The notes below the pieces were generated by a model. It did not search any database. It was given only the letters and a program-made list of their open reading frames with translations, and was not told where the DNA came from. The translations under genes and the position numbers were made by a program. Shown piece after piece: positions 54,200-63,140 of a stretch of 64,000 nucleotides of DNA (position 1 is the first letter of the stretch; each line of letters opens with the position of its first letter). Origin of the DNA: Pseudomonas sp. Irchel 3E20 (GTDB taxonomy: Bacteria > Pseudomonadota > Gammaproteobacteria > Pseudomonadales > Pseudomonadaceae); NCBI RefSeq assembly GCF_900187645.1, contig NZ_FYEE01000004.1, positions 1-64,000 of the forward strand. The letters run 5' to 3'.

Positions 54200-55144
54200 T
54201 TACTGAGCGCCCGCCACAAACACCAGCGCCTTCAAGCCGCTGCGCGGGTCGATGTCGGGGAATTCCGGGGGGTTGTCCAGGCGTTGCACAAAGCGCAGGC
54301 CCGGGGCGCCTTGGGTGACGCCGTCGATGATGAAGTCGGCGCCCAGGGACGGGTCGTTCATGCACGCCAGGACCGTGCCGCCCTCGGCCAGCAGTTCCGG
54401 CAGGCGGCGGATGACGCGGGCGTAGTCCTTGGTCAGCAGGAAGCTGCCTTTCTGGAAGGACGGCGGGTCGATGATTATCAGGTCGTAAGGCCCGGTGTGC
54501 TTGACCTTGCCCCAGGACTTGAACAAGTCATGGCCCAAAAAGCTCACGCGGGCCAGGTCATGGCCGTTGAGGCGGTGGTTGTCGCGGCCTCGGCTCAGGG
54601 CCGCGCGGGACATGTCCAGGTTGACCACATGGCGCGCGCCGCCCTCGATGGCCGCCACCGAGAAGCCGCAGGTGTAGGCGAACAGGTTCAGCACCCGCCG
54701 GTCACGAGCGTTGGCCTTGACCCAGTCGCGGCCGTAGCGCATGTCGAGAAACAGCCCGCTGTTCTGCTTTACGCCCAAGTCCAGCAGGTAGCGCAGGCCG
54801 CCCTCGGTGAGGGTCCATTGCTCCAGCGGCTCGCCCAACAACCACTCGGTGGTGCTTTGCGGCAGGTAGCGGTGCTGCAGCGCCAGGTGATGGGCGCCAC
54901 TGGCTTGCCAGGGCGCTTGCTGGGTGAGGGTGTGCAGGCTGGCGACGAGGGCCTGCAACTGTTCCTGGCTCGGTTCCTTGAACAACGACACCAGCACCAC
55001 CCCTTGCAGCCAGTCTACGGTCAGTTGTTCCAGCCCCGGCCAGCAGCGCCCACGGCCATGGAACAGGCGCCGGGTTTCGGCCGGCGGGGCTTGCAGGGCG
55101 GTGGACAGGTGAGCGTGCAGGGTGGACAGGGCGTCGGCATTCAT
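54200..55144 (-). CDS. Class I SAM-dependent methyltransferase (RlmI-like)
   Basis: 314 aa. Rossmann methyltransferase: VKQNSGLFLDMRYGRDWVKA, motif I RRVLNLFAYTCGFSVAAIEG, VVNLDMSRAALSRGRDNHRL, and DLIIIDPPSFQKGSF (the NPPY-like catalytic motif as DPPSF, typical of cytosine-C5 rRNA methyltransferases such as RlmI/RlmL-K). No PUA domain at the N-terminus, so the exact target may differ. Monocistronic. Confidence 0.85.
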   Translation of the reverse strand: MNADALSTLHAHLSTALQAPPAETRRLFHGRGRCWPGLEQLTVDWLQGVVLVSLFKEPSQEQLQALVASLHTLTQQAPWQASGAHHLALQHRYLPQSTTEWLLGEPLEQWTLTEGGLRYLLDLGVKQNSGLFLDMRYGRDWVKANARDRRVLNLFAYTCGFSVAAIEGGARHVVNLDMSRAALSRGRDNHRLNGHDLARVSFLGHDLFKSWGKVKHTGPYDLIIIDPPSFQKGSFLLTKDYARVIRRLPELLAEGGTVLACMNDPSLGADFIIDGVTQGAPGLRFVQRLDNPPEFPDIDPRSGLKALVFVAGAQ

Positions 55145-55244
55145 CGGGCAGGTTCGGCAGGGGGAAAGGCCGGCATTCTAAACACAAAGCCACGGCGCTG
55201 CTGGATTCGCCCTGGCGCCATCGCTTCTTGGCAATGCCTCTGGC

Positions 55245-56591
55245 TCAGAAGCCGCCGCCGAGGGGGTATTCCACCGCGAGGCGGATCTGGTCGCTGTCCA
55301 GTTCGGCCTGGGCACGGTTGCCGCGATGCACATTGTGCCGCACGGAAAACGCCGCGCCCTTGGCCTTGCCGCTTTGCACCACATAGCGGGCTTCGAGGTC
55401 GCGCTCCCAGTGTTTGCCACCCTGGCCGTAGCCCAGGTAGGCGTAGCCGCCCGCAGGGTCGAGGTGGCTGGCGTCGATCTGGCTGCCACGAATGTAGGCC
55501 GCGCTCAGGCTCAGCCCCGGCAAGCCGAAGGTTTGCAGGCCCAGGTCGTAGCGCGCCTGCCAGGATTGCTCGTTCGGCGCGTTGAAGTCCGAGAGCTGCA
55601 CGGCGTTGCTGATGAAAATCGCCCCACGGGTGACGTAGTCGAATGGCGTGTCGCCGCGCACCTTCTGGTAGCCCAGGCTGAAGGTCTGCGGGCCGCTGGT
55701 GTAGCCGGACATCAGGCTCCACGTGGTGTTGTCGATACGTCCCGACAGCGCCTGGCCTTCGTCGGTGGTGCGGTACAGGTTGAGGTTCAGCGACAGTGAG
55801 CGGGTGGGGCTCAAGGCGTGGCTGAACGTGGCGCCCAGGTAATGCTGGTTCCAGGTATCGGCATAACGTGAGGTGTAGAGGCTGGCGCTCAGGCCCGGGG
55901 TGGCGCTGTAGACCACGCCCGCAAGGTCGAAGGCGTTGCCCTGGCGGCCATTGGAGTAATTGACCACAAAGCCGCGGTCGTGGCTCGAGGCATTGCGGTC
56001 GGTGCTTTCGGTGAAGTGCCCACCCAGCAGTTTCACCCCGGCCCATTCCTGGCTGGTGAGGAACAGCCCGGTGGCGGTTTCCGGCAGGAGGCGGCTGTCG
56101 GAGGAACTGAATACGGGGGTTTTCACCCGTTGTTCGCCCCAGGCCAGGGTGGTGGACGACACCCGCAACTTGAGCGCGGCGCCGCCACGGCTGAAGCTGT
56201 TTTTGGGGTGGCCGTCGTGGTCCAGCCCCAGCAGCCGCGCCTTGCCCGCGCGGCCGCCACCGCTGTCCAGTTGCAAGCCTTGGTAAGCGTGGGCATCGAC
56301 GCCCACACCCACCGTGCCCTGGGTAAAGCCCGACTGCACGCTGCCCATCAGCCCGTAGGCCCATTCTTCGCCGTAGCCATTGCGCTCGCTGCGGGGTTTG
56401 TAGGCGTTGCGCGCGCCGTTGCTGCGGGCGCCGTGACGGTACTCGCGTTGGTCGTACACGCTGCGGTTGAGCAGGGTCCAGGTGCTGTCTTCGACAAAAC
56501 CCTTGGCCTGTTCCTGGGCGGACCCGGCGTTGGCCAGGGTGCTGTGGCCGAGCAAGGCGACGGGCAGTGCCAGCGCAGTGATGTAACGCAT
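55245..56591 (-). CDS. OprD-family substrate-specific porin
   Basis: 448 aa. Signal peptide (MRYITALALPVALLGHSTLANA), then FVEDSTWTLLNRSVYDQREY, YGEEWAYGLMGSVQSGFTQG, and an 18-strand barrel ending in Phe (RLAVEYPLGGGF). OprD porins pass basic amino acids or carboxylates. It starts only about 35 bases after the apparent end of a truncated B12-permease gene, without visible promoter in between, so it may be read from the cobalamin-riboswitch operon upstream. Confidence 0.9.
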   Translation of the reverse strand: MRYITALALPVALLGHSTLANAGSAQEQAKGFVEDSTWTLLNRSVYDQREYRHGARSNGARNAYKPRSERNGYGEEWAYGLMGSVQSGFTQGTVGVGVDAHAYQGLQLDSGGGRAGKARLLGLDHDGHPKNSFSRGGAALKLRVSSTTLAWGEQRVKTPVFSSSDSRLLPETATGLFLTSQEWAGVKLLGGHFTESTDRNASSHDRGFVVNYSNGRQGNAFDLAGVVYSATPGLSASLYTSRYADTWNQHYLGATFSHALSPTRSLSLNLNLYRTTDEGQALSGRIDNTTWSLMSGYTSGPQTFSLGYQKVRGDTPFDYVTRGAIFISNAVQLSDFNAPNEQSWQARYDLGLQTFGLPGLSLSAAYIRGSQIDASHLDPAGGYAYLGYGQGGKHWERDLEARYVVQSGKAKGAAFSVRHNVHRGNRAQAELDSDQIRLAVEYPLGGGF

Positions 56592-56625
56592 CGGGGTGGT
56601 CTCCAGGAAGGGTTAAAGAGGCGTG

Positions 56626-56799
56626 GAAGCGCAGGATCTGCGCGCCATCGCTGGGGTCGGTCAACCAGCCCGCGCCCCGAAGCTTATTGGCCAGGGTTTG
56701 CAAGACCATGGGCAGGCTGATGGCGGTTTCGCCCAGGGCCGCGCCGGCGATCACCGCCAGCACCAGCAGGCCATGGCCGAGTAACCGGGCGTGTCTCAT
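56626..56799 (-). pseudogene. Truncated FecCD/BtuC-type permease, first ~58 codons only
   Basis: Begins with ATG overlapping the stop of the binding-protein gene (ATGA) and encodes a first membrane helix (LLGHGLLVLAVIAGAALGE) and TAISLPMVLQTLANKLRG, ending near GAQILRF, where intact FecCD permeases continue with RLPR and further helices. Downstream the frame is nonsense that runs antiparallel in sense to the porin gene. Neither the rest of the permease nor an ATPase follows. Confidence 0.7.
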
Positions 56800-57812
56800 T
56801 TAGGCAACTTGAAGTGCTCAACAGCGCTGGCCAGCTCCTCAATGGCGCCGAACATCCGCGTGCTGGCGTTCATGCCGTGGGCGTCGATGATGACGATGCG
56901 GTCGTGCTTGACTGCGTCCATGTGGCGGGTCACTGGGTTGCTCTTGAGGAATTCCAGTTTTTTGCGGTAGTCGTCGGCGGGGTAGCGGCGCCGGTCCATG
57001 CGCGCAATCACCAGGATATTGGGGTTGGCCTTGGCGATGGTTTCCCAGCCCACGGTGGGCCATTCCTCGTCGGATTCGATCACGTTGCGCATCCCCAGGG
57101 CGCTGAGCATGAAATCGGGGATGCCCTTGCGGCCCGCCACATAGGGGTCGATGCCAAGGTCGGCGCTGGAAAACCACACCACTGCGGAGACGTCCCGGGG
57201 GTGCTGCTGGCGCGCCTGGGCCACGGCGTTGGCCAGGCGATTCTTCAGGTCGCTGACCAGGCGCTGGCCGCGGTCCTCCACATCGAAGATCTGTGCAAGC
57301 TCGGTGATGCTCTTGTACAGGCTGTCCACGCTGAAGGCCTTGAGGCGCGTGCCATCGGCGCCCACCAAGTTGTCCTTGCCTTCGCAGTCGGAGGGCAGCA
57401 GGTAGGTAGAGATCTTCAGTTCATGGAACTGCTCGCGGGTGCCGACCGCGCCTTGGGGGCCGACCATCCACTCCAGGTCCACGGCCACCAGGGCGGGGCG
57501 CTTGCCGATCACCGCTTCAAAACTGGGTTCGTTGTCGGCCAGGCGTTCGACCTTGGCATCCTGGGCCTTGAACTGCGGCAGCACTTCGTTGAACCACAGC
57601 GAGGTGCCTACCAGTGTGTCGCCCAGGCCCAGGGCGTAGAGCATCTCGGTGCCGGATTGGCCGATGGTCACGGCCTTGGCCGGCGCCTCGCTGAACGTCA
57701 GGGGCACGCCGCAGTTGTTCAGGTGCAACGGGTATTCGGTGGCACTGGCGCACAGGCTCAGCGAGGTCAGGCCGAGGCCGGCGAACAGGGCGTTGAGGTG
57801 GGGCAGTGACAT
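56796..57812 (-). CDS. Periplasmic binding protein of a B12-type ABC importer, now orphaned
   Basis: 338 aa from ATG 57812 with GGAG about eight bases upstream. Signal peptide (FAGLGLTSLSLCASA), then a type III periplasmic-binding fold: VTIGQSGTEMLYALGLGDTL, VGTSLWFNEVLPQF, FEAVIGKRPALVAVDLEWMV, NPNILVIARMDRRRYPADDY. Iron-siderophore and cobalamin binding proteins share this fold. The cobalamin riboswitch in its leader argues for corrinoid, as for the PA2913-type operon. Because the permease is truncated, transport would need another system's membrane subunits. Confidence 0.82.
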   Translation of the reverse strand: MSLPHLNALFAGLGLTSLSLCASATEYPLHLNNCGVPLTFSEAPAKAVTIGQSGTEMLYALGLGDTLVGTSLWFNEVLPQFKAQDAKVERLADNEPSFEAVIGKRPALVAVDLEWMVGPQGAVGTREQFHELKISTYLLPSDCEGKDNLVGADGTRLKAFSVDSLYKSITELAQIFDVEDRGQRLVSDLKNRLANAVAQARQQHPRDVSAVVWFSSADLGIDPYVAGRKGIPDFMLSALGMRNVIESDEEWPTVGWETIAKANPNILVIARMDRRRYPADDYRKKLEFLKSNPVTRHMDAVKHDRIVIIDAHGMNASTRMFGAIEELASAVEHFKLPK

Positions 57813-57961
57813 GAAATGCGATCTCCATTGGAACCGGTGCACGGGCAGGGCACGGCCTTGGAAAACACATCCCTCAAACGCTGCCGCCAGGGCAGGGTAA
57901 AGCTGAAAACGCATCGAAAACCGCGTGCGGATGTCCTTTCCGGACACCCCGCCGGTTAGTG

Positions 57962-58158
57962 TTTGCTACGGGCCGGCAGGTGTTCTGATTGGCGCTTCGC
58001 GGTCCGCCAGCGGCCTTCGCGGGAGGTTTTCCGGTGGCGTGCGTGGAGGCAGGGGGCTCGGCGCCTACAGTTGCGGGGGCAGTTCCATTTCAGCGTGGCT
58101 TACGGCGCGCTGGGGGATTCCCTGTCAGTTCCTTGCGCCAACCGGCGGGCGGCATGTT
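57962..58158 (-). promoter_or_regulatory. Cobalamin riboswitch
   Basis: On the minus strand: AGGGAATC, then GGAACTGCCCCCGCAACTGT (conserved CCCGCAACTGT core, 58066-58079), a GCCACCGG segment, and the 3' B12 box TCAGAACACCTGCCGG (57972-57987). Order and spacing match AdoCbl riboswitches. It lies about 150 bases ahead of the binding-protein ATG and should repress the operon when B12 is plentiful. Confidence 0.88.
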
Positions 58159-58314
58159 AGTTCATCGATACGCATTCAACCAGCGGCGGGGCAAGTGTAT
58201 GGCCGTGATTGCGCGGTGCATTGCGCTAGCTTGTCATGTTATAAAGTAACAGTTCAAGCTTTTCATCGACCGCTCTGGCGAGCGGGTTTCCTATCATCCC
58301 GTTGCGAATACTCC

Positions 58315-59484
58315 ATGACCCATACCCCTTCACCCGCTGTTAGCCCCCCGATTTCACGTCTGCTGTCCATCGATGCCCTGCGTGGGCTGGTGATCCTGTT
58401 CATGCTGCTCGATCACGTGCGCGAAACCTTCCTGCTGCACCGCCAGGTCGGCGACCCGATGGACATCGCCAGCACCGAACCGAGTCTGTTTATCAGCCGT
58501 ACCCTGGCCCATTTGTGCGCCCCGGTGTTTGTGCTGCTCACCGGGTTGTCGGCGTGGTTGTACGGCGAAAAATATGCCGGCAAGGCTGATGTCGCGGCGT
58601 TCCTGTTCAAGCGTGGGTTGTTCCTGGTCCTGCTGGAGCTGACCTTGGTGAATTTCGCCTGGACCTTCCAGTTCCCGCCCAGCGTGATCTACCTGCAAGT
58701 GATCTGGGCCATCGGCCTGAGCATGCTCGCGCTGTCGCTGCTGGTGTGGCTGCCACGGCCGGTGTTGGCATTGCTGGCGGTGGCGATCATCGCCGGGCAC
58801 AACCTGCTGGACGGCGTGCATTTTCCCGTGGAGTCGGCCTTGCACGTGCCGTGGGCGATCCTCCACGACCGTGGCTGGCTGGCGTTTTCTGCGGAGTTGC
58901 GCCTGCGTACCTCTTACCCGGTATTGCCGTGGATCGGCGTGATCGCCCTGGGCTACGTGCTGGGGCCGTGGTTCAGCCGCAGCACGCCGGTGGCGGGGCG
59001 CCAGCGGCGCTTGCTGGGCTGGGGTGTGGCGGCGTTGCTGGGGTTTGTGCTGGTGCGCCTGGCCAACGGTTATGGCGAAAAACCCTGGGCCGTGGGCGAC
59101 ACCGCGCTGCACACCCTGATGGGCTTTTTCAACATCACCAAGTACCCGCCGTCGCTGCTGTTCCTGACCTTGACCCTCGGGCTTGGGCTGCTGCTGTTGC
59201 TGGCCTTCGAGCGGGCCGGCCAGCGGCGGTGGCTGCTGCCGTTGACGGTATTGGGCTCGGCGCCGATGTTCTTCTACCTGCTGCACCTGTATGTGCTCAA
59301 AGCCTTGTATCTATTGGCGGTGGCGGCGTTCGGGCTGAACCAGGGCAGCTACTTTGGCTTCGACTCCATTGGCGCGGTGTGGCTGATGGCGATGGCCCTG
59401 GCGCTGGCGGTGTACCCGCCAGTGCGCTGGTTCTCTGCGCTCAAGGCCCGGCGCCGCGACCTCGCCTGGCTCAAATACCTGTAG
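58315..59484 (+). CDS. DUF1624 / heparan-alpha-glucosaminide acetyltransferase-like membrane protein
   Basis: 389 aa from ATG 58315; the frame upstream runs through the riboswitch complement. About ten membrane helices. The N-terminal SIDALRGLVILFMLLDHVRE carries the His/Asp-rich first helix typical of membrane acyltransferases; then PVFVLLTGLSAWLYG and YPVLPWIGVIALGYVLGPWF. Probably moves an acyl group across the inner membrane; substrate unknown. Divergent from the B12 operon. Confidence 0.82.
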   Translation: MTHTPSPAVSPPISRLLSIDALRGLVILFMLLDHVRETFLLHRQVGDPMDIASTEPSLFISRTLAHLCAPVFVLLTGLSAWLYGEKYAGKADVAAFLFKRGLFLVLLELTLVNFAWTFQFPPSVIYLQVIWAIGLSMLALSLLVWLPRPVLALLAVAIIAGHNLLDGVHFPVESALHVPWAILHDRGWLAFSAELRLRTSYPVLPWIGVIALGYVLGPWFSRSTPVAGRQRRLLGWGVAALLGFVLVRLANGYGEKPWAVGDTALHTLMGFFNITKYPPSLLFLTLTLGLGLLLLLAFERAGQRRWLLPLTVLGSAPMFFYLLHLYVLKALYLLAVAAFGLNQGSYFGFDSIGAVWLMAMALALAVYPPVRWFSALKARRRDLAWLKYL

Positions 59485-59499
59485 CCCCTACGGCACGGC

Positions 59500-59901
59500 T
59501 CAGGCGTCGCGCAGCAGGTCGTTGGCGTTGAGCAGGCTGTAGGCGATCTGCGGGTTTTTTTCCAGGGCGCGGCGGATAGCGGCAGGGATGGTCTGGCGGG
59601 TTTTGCGGCACAGGCCTGGGGTGTCGTCGATCTGGATCTGGATGCCGCGCATGGTGCGCACTTCATTGAAACCGGGGGCGACCTGCACGCGGATGCCGAG
59701 CAACTGGAGCATTTTGCGCTGCATGTGTTCCAGGTCGTCCAGGCTGTGCAGGTTTTCCAGGCGTTCGAGCAGGCGTTTTTCTTCGGCCCGGGTCAGGCTC
59801 AGGATCGGCAATTGCAGCAGTTCCTGCTCCGGCAAGCGGTCGCGCCCGCAGGTGCAGGCGCCGGGAGGGCAGGGTTGGCGCAGGTGGGCAGGCGTGGTCA
59901 T
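59500..59901 (-). CDS. Conserved hypothetical protein with N-terminal Cys cluster
   Basis: 133 aa from ATG 59901. CPPGACTCGRDRL near the N-terminus is a possible metal site; the remainder is helical (TRAEEKRLLERLENLHSLDD; LEHMQRKMLQLLGIRVQVAP), with TIPAAIRRALEKNPQIAYSL at the end. I do not recognise a characterised family. Convergent with the acyltransferase gene. Confidence 0.65.
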   Translation of the reverse strand: MTTPAHLRQPCPPGACTCGRDRLPEQELLQLPILSLTRAEEKRLLERLENLHSLDDLEHMQRKMLQLLGIRVQVAPGFNEVRTMRGIQIQIDDTPGLCRKTRQTIPAAIRRALEKNPQIAYSLLNANDLLRDA

Positions 59902-60022
59902 GGGCAGCAGCATAGCGACTGGCGCGCGGCTTTGCCTATCACGGCGCCAGCGCACCGGGTGGCGCGCGTGCAACGCAGAGGCTGGCTGTGCCGGCCTCAT
60001 CGTCAGGCGGGCGCCCAGGGCC

Positions 60023-60874
60023 TTACTTCTCCCACTCCGCCTTGGGGATCAGCAGGCCATGGTTGCCGTTGTAGGCGGCGCGTTGCGGCGGTTGCCAGCC
60101 GTCGAGCAGGCTGTCGTCGAGGCGGTAGATTTCCACGCCCAGGGGTCGGCAGACCTTGAGCGGGTCTTCGGCGTCCGGGCCCCACATCGGCAGCGAGAGG
60201 TCGCCGCCCGGGCAGGTGGAGAGGGCGCACAGCAGGTCGATTTCGGCGAAGAACTCCAGGTAGTCACCTTTCTGCGCCGGGCAGGCTTTCATGAAGTACA
60301 TGTCGTCGTGGTTAAGGCCCGTGCACTGGAAGATGTTCAGCACGTCATGCACGTCGAACTCGGTCAGGCCGTGGGGCAGCACAGCGCGGGTCAGGTTGGA
60401 GTGGCAGTGGTGGTGGAAGTCTTCGCCGGTGAGCATTTTGTTCACGTAGGGGTCGCAGCGGGTGCCGAGCAGGTCGTGCAGGCGCCCGCCGTGCTCGTCG
60501 ATGCCGTAGGCGGCCAGGCTGTCGTCGGTGATGGTGACCATCGGGCGCAGAAACGGCAGGTTCGACCACAAGCGGTCATAGGTGCTCACGTGGGCGCCCT
60601 GCAACTGGCGGGTGCGCGCGGCCCACATGCGTTCGCGCGGGTCGTTGGCGTTCCACACGTTGAAATCGCCCACCTGCGGGCCGACCGGGGTGGTCACGCG
60701 GAATACATGGCCGGCCGGCACTTTCCAGGCGCGGCCGGTGCGGATCGGCACTTCGAACTGCTCGATCAGGGTGCGAGCGCTTGGGGTCTGGCGCACGCGG
60801 TCGTAGAACGCGGTATCGACTTGCAGGGCGGCGCCTTTGCTGACCTGGTAGGCCGCGGGGTAGTCCTTGTACAT
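60023..60874 (-). CDS. DUF1989 protein, urea-carboxylase-associated type
   Basis: 283 aa. DUF1989 features: RAWKVPAGHVFRVTTPVGPQ, GDFNVWNANDPRERMWAART, a His-rich metal site HHHCHSNLTRAVLPHG, then FQCTGLNHDDMYFMKACPAQ with KGDYLEFFAEIDLL and LSTCPGGDLS. Related proteins accompany urea amidolyase and are implicated in carboxyguanidine or related metabolism. Here it is alone with a GntR regulator and an amino-acid-type ABC importer, so it may act on the imported compound. Confidence 0.8.
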   Translation of the reverse strand: MYKDYPAAYQVSKGAALQVDTAFYDRVRQTPSARTLIEQFEVPIRTGRAWKVPAGHVFRVTTPVGPQVGDFNVWNANDPRERMWAARTRQLQGAHVSTYDRLWSNLPFLRPMVTITDDSLAAYGIDEHGGRLHDLLGTRCDPYVNKMLTGEDFHHHCHSNLTRAVLPHGLTEFDVHDVLNIFQCTGLNHDDMYFMKACPAQKGDYLEFFAEIDLLCALSTCPGGDLSLPMWGPDAEDPLKVCRPLGVEIYRLDDSLLDGWQPPQRAAYNGNHGLLIPKAEWEK

Positions 60875-60890
60875 GGTGGGTCCTCTTTTT

Positions 60891-61556
60891 TCAGTGTTTG
60901 GGGATGCTGGCGAGAATGTCCAGCAACACCCGTTCGGAGTCGTTGAGGTAGCTGCTCATGGCTTCTTCGGCTTCTTTCTTGCGCCCCTCGCCCAGCAGGT
61001 CGTGGATGTGCCGGTCGCGCTCCAGCCAGGGTTTCTGGAAGGTTTCTTCGCTGGGGGCGTTGGAGAACACCAAGCGCATCTGGGCGGCGACATGGGTGAA
61101 GAATTCGTCGAACAGGGGGCTGCGCAGCAGGCCGACGATGTGTTGGTGAAAACGCAGGCTGTGGGTGCCGAAGGCCTGCCAGTTTTCGCGGTCCTGGGCC
61201 AGTTGCGCGGCTTCGATGGCTTGCAGCATCAGGTCGGACTGGTACTCGCGCAGCGGTTTGCTGGCGGCGATGGCCTGCAATTCCAGGGTGCGCCGTACTT
61301 TGAAAATGTCGCGTACTTCGTCGATACCCAGGCGCCGCACCATCACGCCCTTGTTGCGCACGTAGCTGGCCAGGCCTTCGCGCCCGAGCTGGTGCAGGGC
61401 CTCGCGCACAGTGTTGCGCGAGGCGTTGTAGTGGTTGACCAGTTCGCTTTCCACCAGCGGCATGCCCGGCAACAGGCGCCCGCCAATGATGTCTTCGCGC
61501 AGTTCAATGGCCACTTGGTCGGCCAGTGACAGGCTCGGTTCCTTGGTTTGGCTCAC
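60891..61556 (-). CDS. GntR-family (FCD) regulator
   Basis: 221 aa. Winged HTH (about 10-75: VAIELREDIIGGRLLPGMPL; NHYNASRNTVREALHQLGRE), then the helical FCD effector domain with metal-binding His and Asp positions (RFHQHIVGLLRSPLFDEFFT; RDRHIHDLLGEG). Its gene is 16 bases before the DUF1989 gene and 17 bases after the ABC gene, so it likely controls this operon in response to the transported substrate. Confidence 0.9.
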   Translation of the reverse strand: MSQTKEPSLSLADQVAIELREDIIGGRLLPGMPLVESELVNHYNASRNTVREALHQLGREGLASYVRNKGVMVRRLGIDEVRDIFKVRRTLELQAIAASKPLREYQSDLMLQAIEAAQLAQDRENWQAFGTHSLRFHQHIVGLLRSPLFDEFFTHVAAQMRLVFSNAPSEETFQKPWLERDRHIHDLLGEGRKKEAEEAMSSYLNDSERVLLDILASIPKH

Positions 61557-61573
61557 GGTGTGGCTCCCTTGGC

Positions 61574-63082
61574 TCAGGCCAGTTGCACGTCTTTGAGGAA
61601 CTTGGTCATGCGTTCGCTGCGTTGCTCCAGCATCTGCCGGGGCGCGGCGTCCTGGATGATCTCGCCGCCTTCCATGAACACCACGCGGTCGGAGAGCTTG
61701 AAGGCGAAGTTCATTTCGTGGGTGACGATGACCATGGTCATGCCTTCGCGGGCCAGTTCTTCGATCACCGCCAGCACGTCGCCCACCAGCTCCGGGTCCA
61801 GGGCCGAGGTGGGTTCGTCGAACAGCATCACCGAGGGCCGCATGGCCAGGGCGCGGGCGATCGCCACGCGCTGTTGCTGCCCGCCGGAGAGCTGGTGCGG
61901 GTACTTGCCGGCGTGGTCGAGCATGCCCACTTTGCGCAGCAGGGCCAGGCTCAGCAGGCGTAGGTCCTCGTCGCCGCCGTGGGCGTGGTAGAGCGGCGCC
62001 ATCATGACGTTTTCCAGGGCGGTTTTATGGGGGAACAGGTTGAAGCCCTGGAACACCATGCCGACGTGGACGATACCGTTCATGTGCACCTTGTGCCCCA
62101 ACGGGCCTTGGGCCTCTTTGGTGCCGCGCAGGAACGGCTGGCCTTGTAGGGTGATGTCCCCGTGGTCGAGGGTTTCCAGGCCATTCATGGTACGGATCAG
62201 GGTGGTCTTGCCCGAGCCGGACGGGCCGATGATCGACACCACCTCGCCCCAGCGCACGTTCAGTTGCACGCCCTTGAGCACTTGCAGCTCACCGTAGGCT
62301 TTGCGCACGCCACGGGCCTGCAAGGCGAATTCGCCAGGTTCGGCCTGGCCGGCGGCACGGGCGGTGGCGACCTGGCTGAGGTCTACAGCGGCGATGTGCT
62401 TGGGTTTGCGCCGGGTTACGTCGAGGTGGTTTTCCAGCACCCGCAGCAAACGGCTGAACACGGTGACGATGAACACGTAATAGAAGGCCACGGCGAGCAT
62501 GGTTTCCATCACCAGAAAGTTCTGGGTGTAGAGCTGCTGGCCCACCAGGAGGATTTCCGAGAGGGAAATCACCGACACCAACGAGGTCAGCTTGACGATG
62601 GTGATGTATTCGTTGGCCAGGGTCGGCAGCGCCACGCGCAGGGCCTGGGGCACCACAATCAGGCGCTGGATGCCGCGATAACCGACGCCCAGGGCCTTGC
62701 CCGCTTCCAGTTGGCCCTTGGCCACGGCCATCAGGCCGCCACGGTGGATTTCGGCAATGTACGCCGCTTCGCTGAGCACCAGGGCGATCAGGCCGGCGGA
62801 GTAGGGGTTGGACAGCACCAGGCTGGTGGACGGGAACACCTGGGGCAGGTTGTAGACGAAGATCAGCAGCACCAACAGGGGTAGGCTGCGGAAGAACCAG
62901 ATGTAGACCCCGGCCGTGTCGCGCAGCCAGCGCCGTTGCGACTGGCGCGCCAACGCCAGGAGAAAGCCCAGGACAATGCCCAGCAGCCAGGTTTCCAGGC
63001 TCAGTTCGACCACGGTGGCCACGGCGCGCCAGAAGTCAGCGTTCCACAACAGGCCCAGGGTGTAGTGCCAATCGAATTGCAT
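61574..63082 (-). CDS. Amino-acid ABC importer: permease fused to ATPase
   Basis: 502 aa from ATG 63082. Residues about 1-230 are a HisM/GlnP-type permease (AVATVVELSLETWLLGIVLG; EAAYIAEIHRGGLMAVAKGQ with the EAA loop; GVGYRGIQRLIVVPQALRVA). Residues about 255-500 are the ATPase: Walker A IGPSGSGKTTLI, signature LSGGQQQRVAIARALAMRPS, Walker B VMLFDEPTSALD. The natural fusion means one polypeptide type could make the whole membrane complex. The binding protein gene is just upstream. Confidence 0.92.
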   Translation of the reverse strand: MQFDWHYTLGLLWNADFWRAVATVVELSLETWLLGIVLGFLLALARQSQRRWLRDTAGVYIWFFRSLPLLVLLIFVYNLPQVFPSTSLVLSNPYSAGLIALVLSEAAYIAEIHRGGLMAVAKGQLEAGKALGVGYRGIQRLIVVPQALRVALPTLANEYITIVKLTSLVSVISLSEILLVGQQLYTQNFLVMETMLAVAFYYVFIVTVFSRLLRVLENHLDVTRRKPKHIAAVDLSQVATARAAGQAEPGEFALQARGVRKAYGELQVLKGVQLNVRWGEVVSIIGPSGSGKTTLIRTMNGLETLDHGDITLQGQPFLRGTKEAQGPLGHKVHMNGIVHVGMVFQGFNLFPHKTALENVMMAPLYHAHGGDEDLRLLSLALLRKVGMLDHAGKYPHQLSGGQQQRVAIARALAMRPSVMLFDEPTSALDPELVGDVLAVIEELAREGMTMVIVTHEMNFAFKLSDRVVFMEGGEIIQDAAPRQMLEQRSERMTKFLKDVQLA

Positions 63083-63140
63083 GTACGTGCTCCGCAGGGC
63101 GGGCCGCGCGCGGCCCGGTTCGGTGAAGGGGCGGGCGGGC

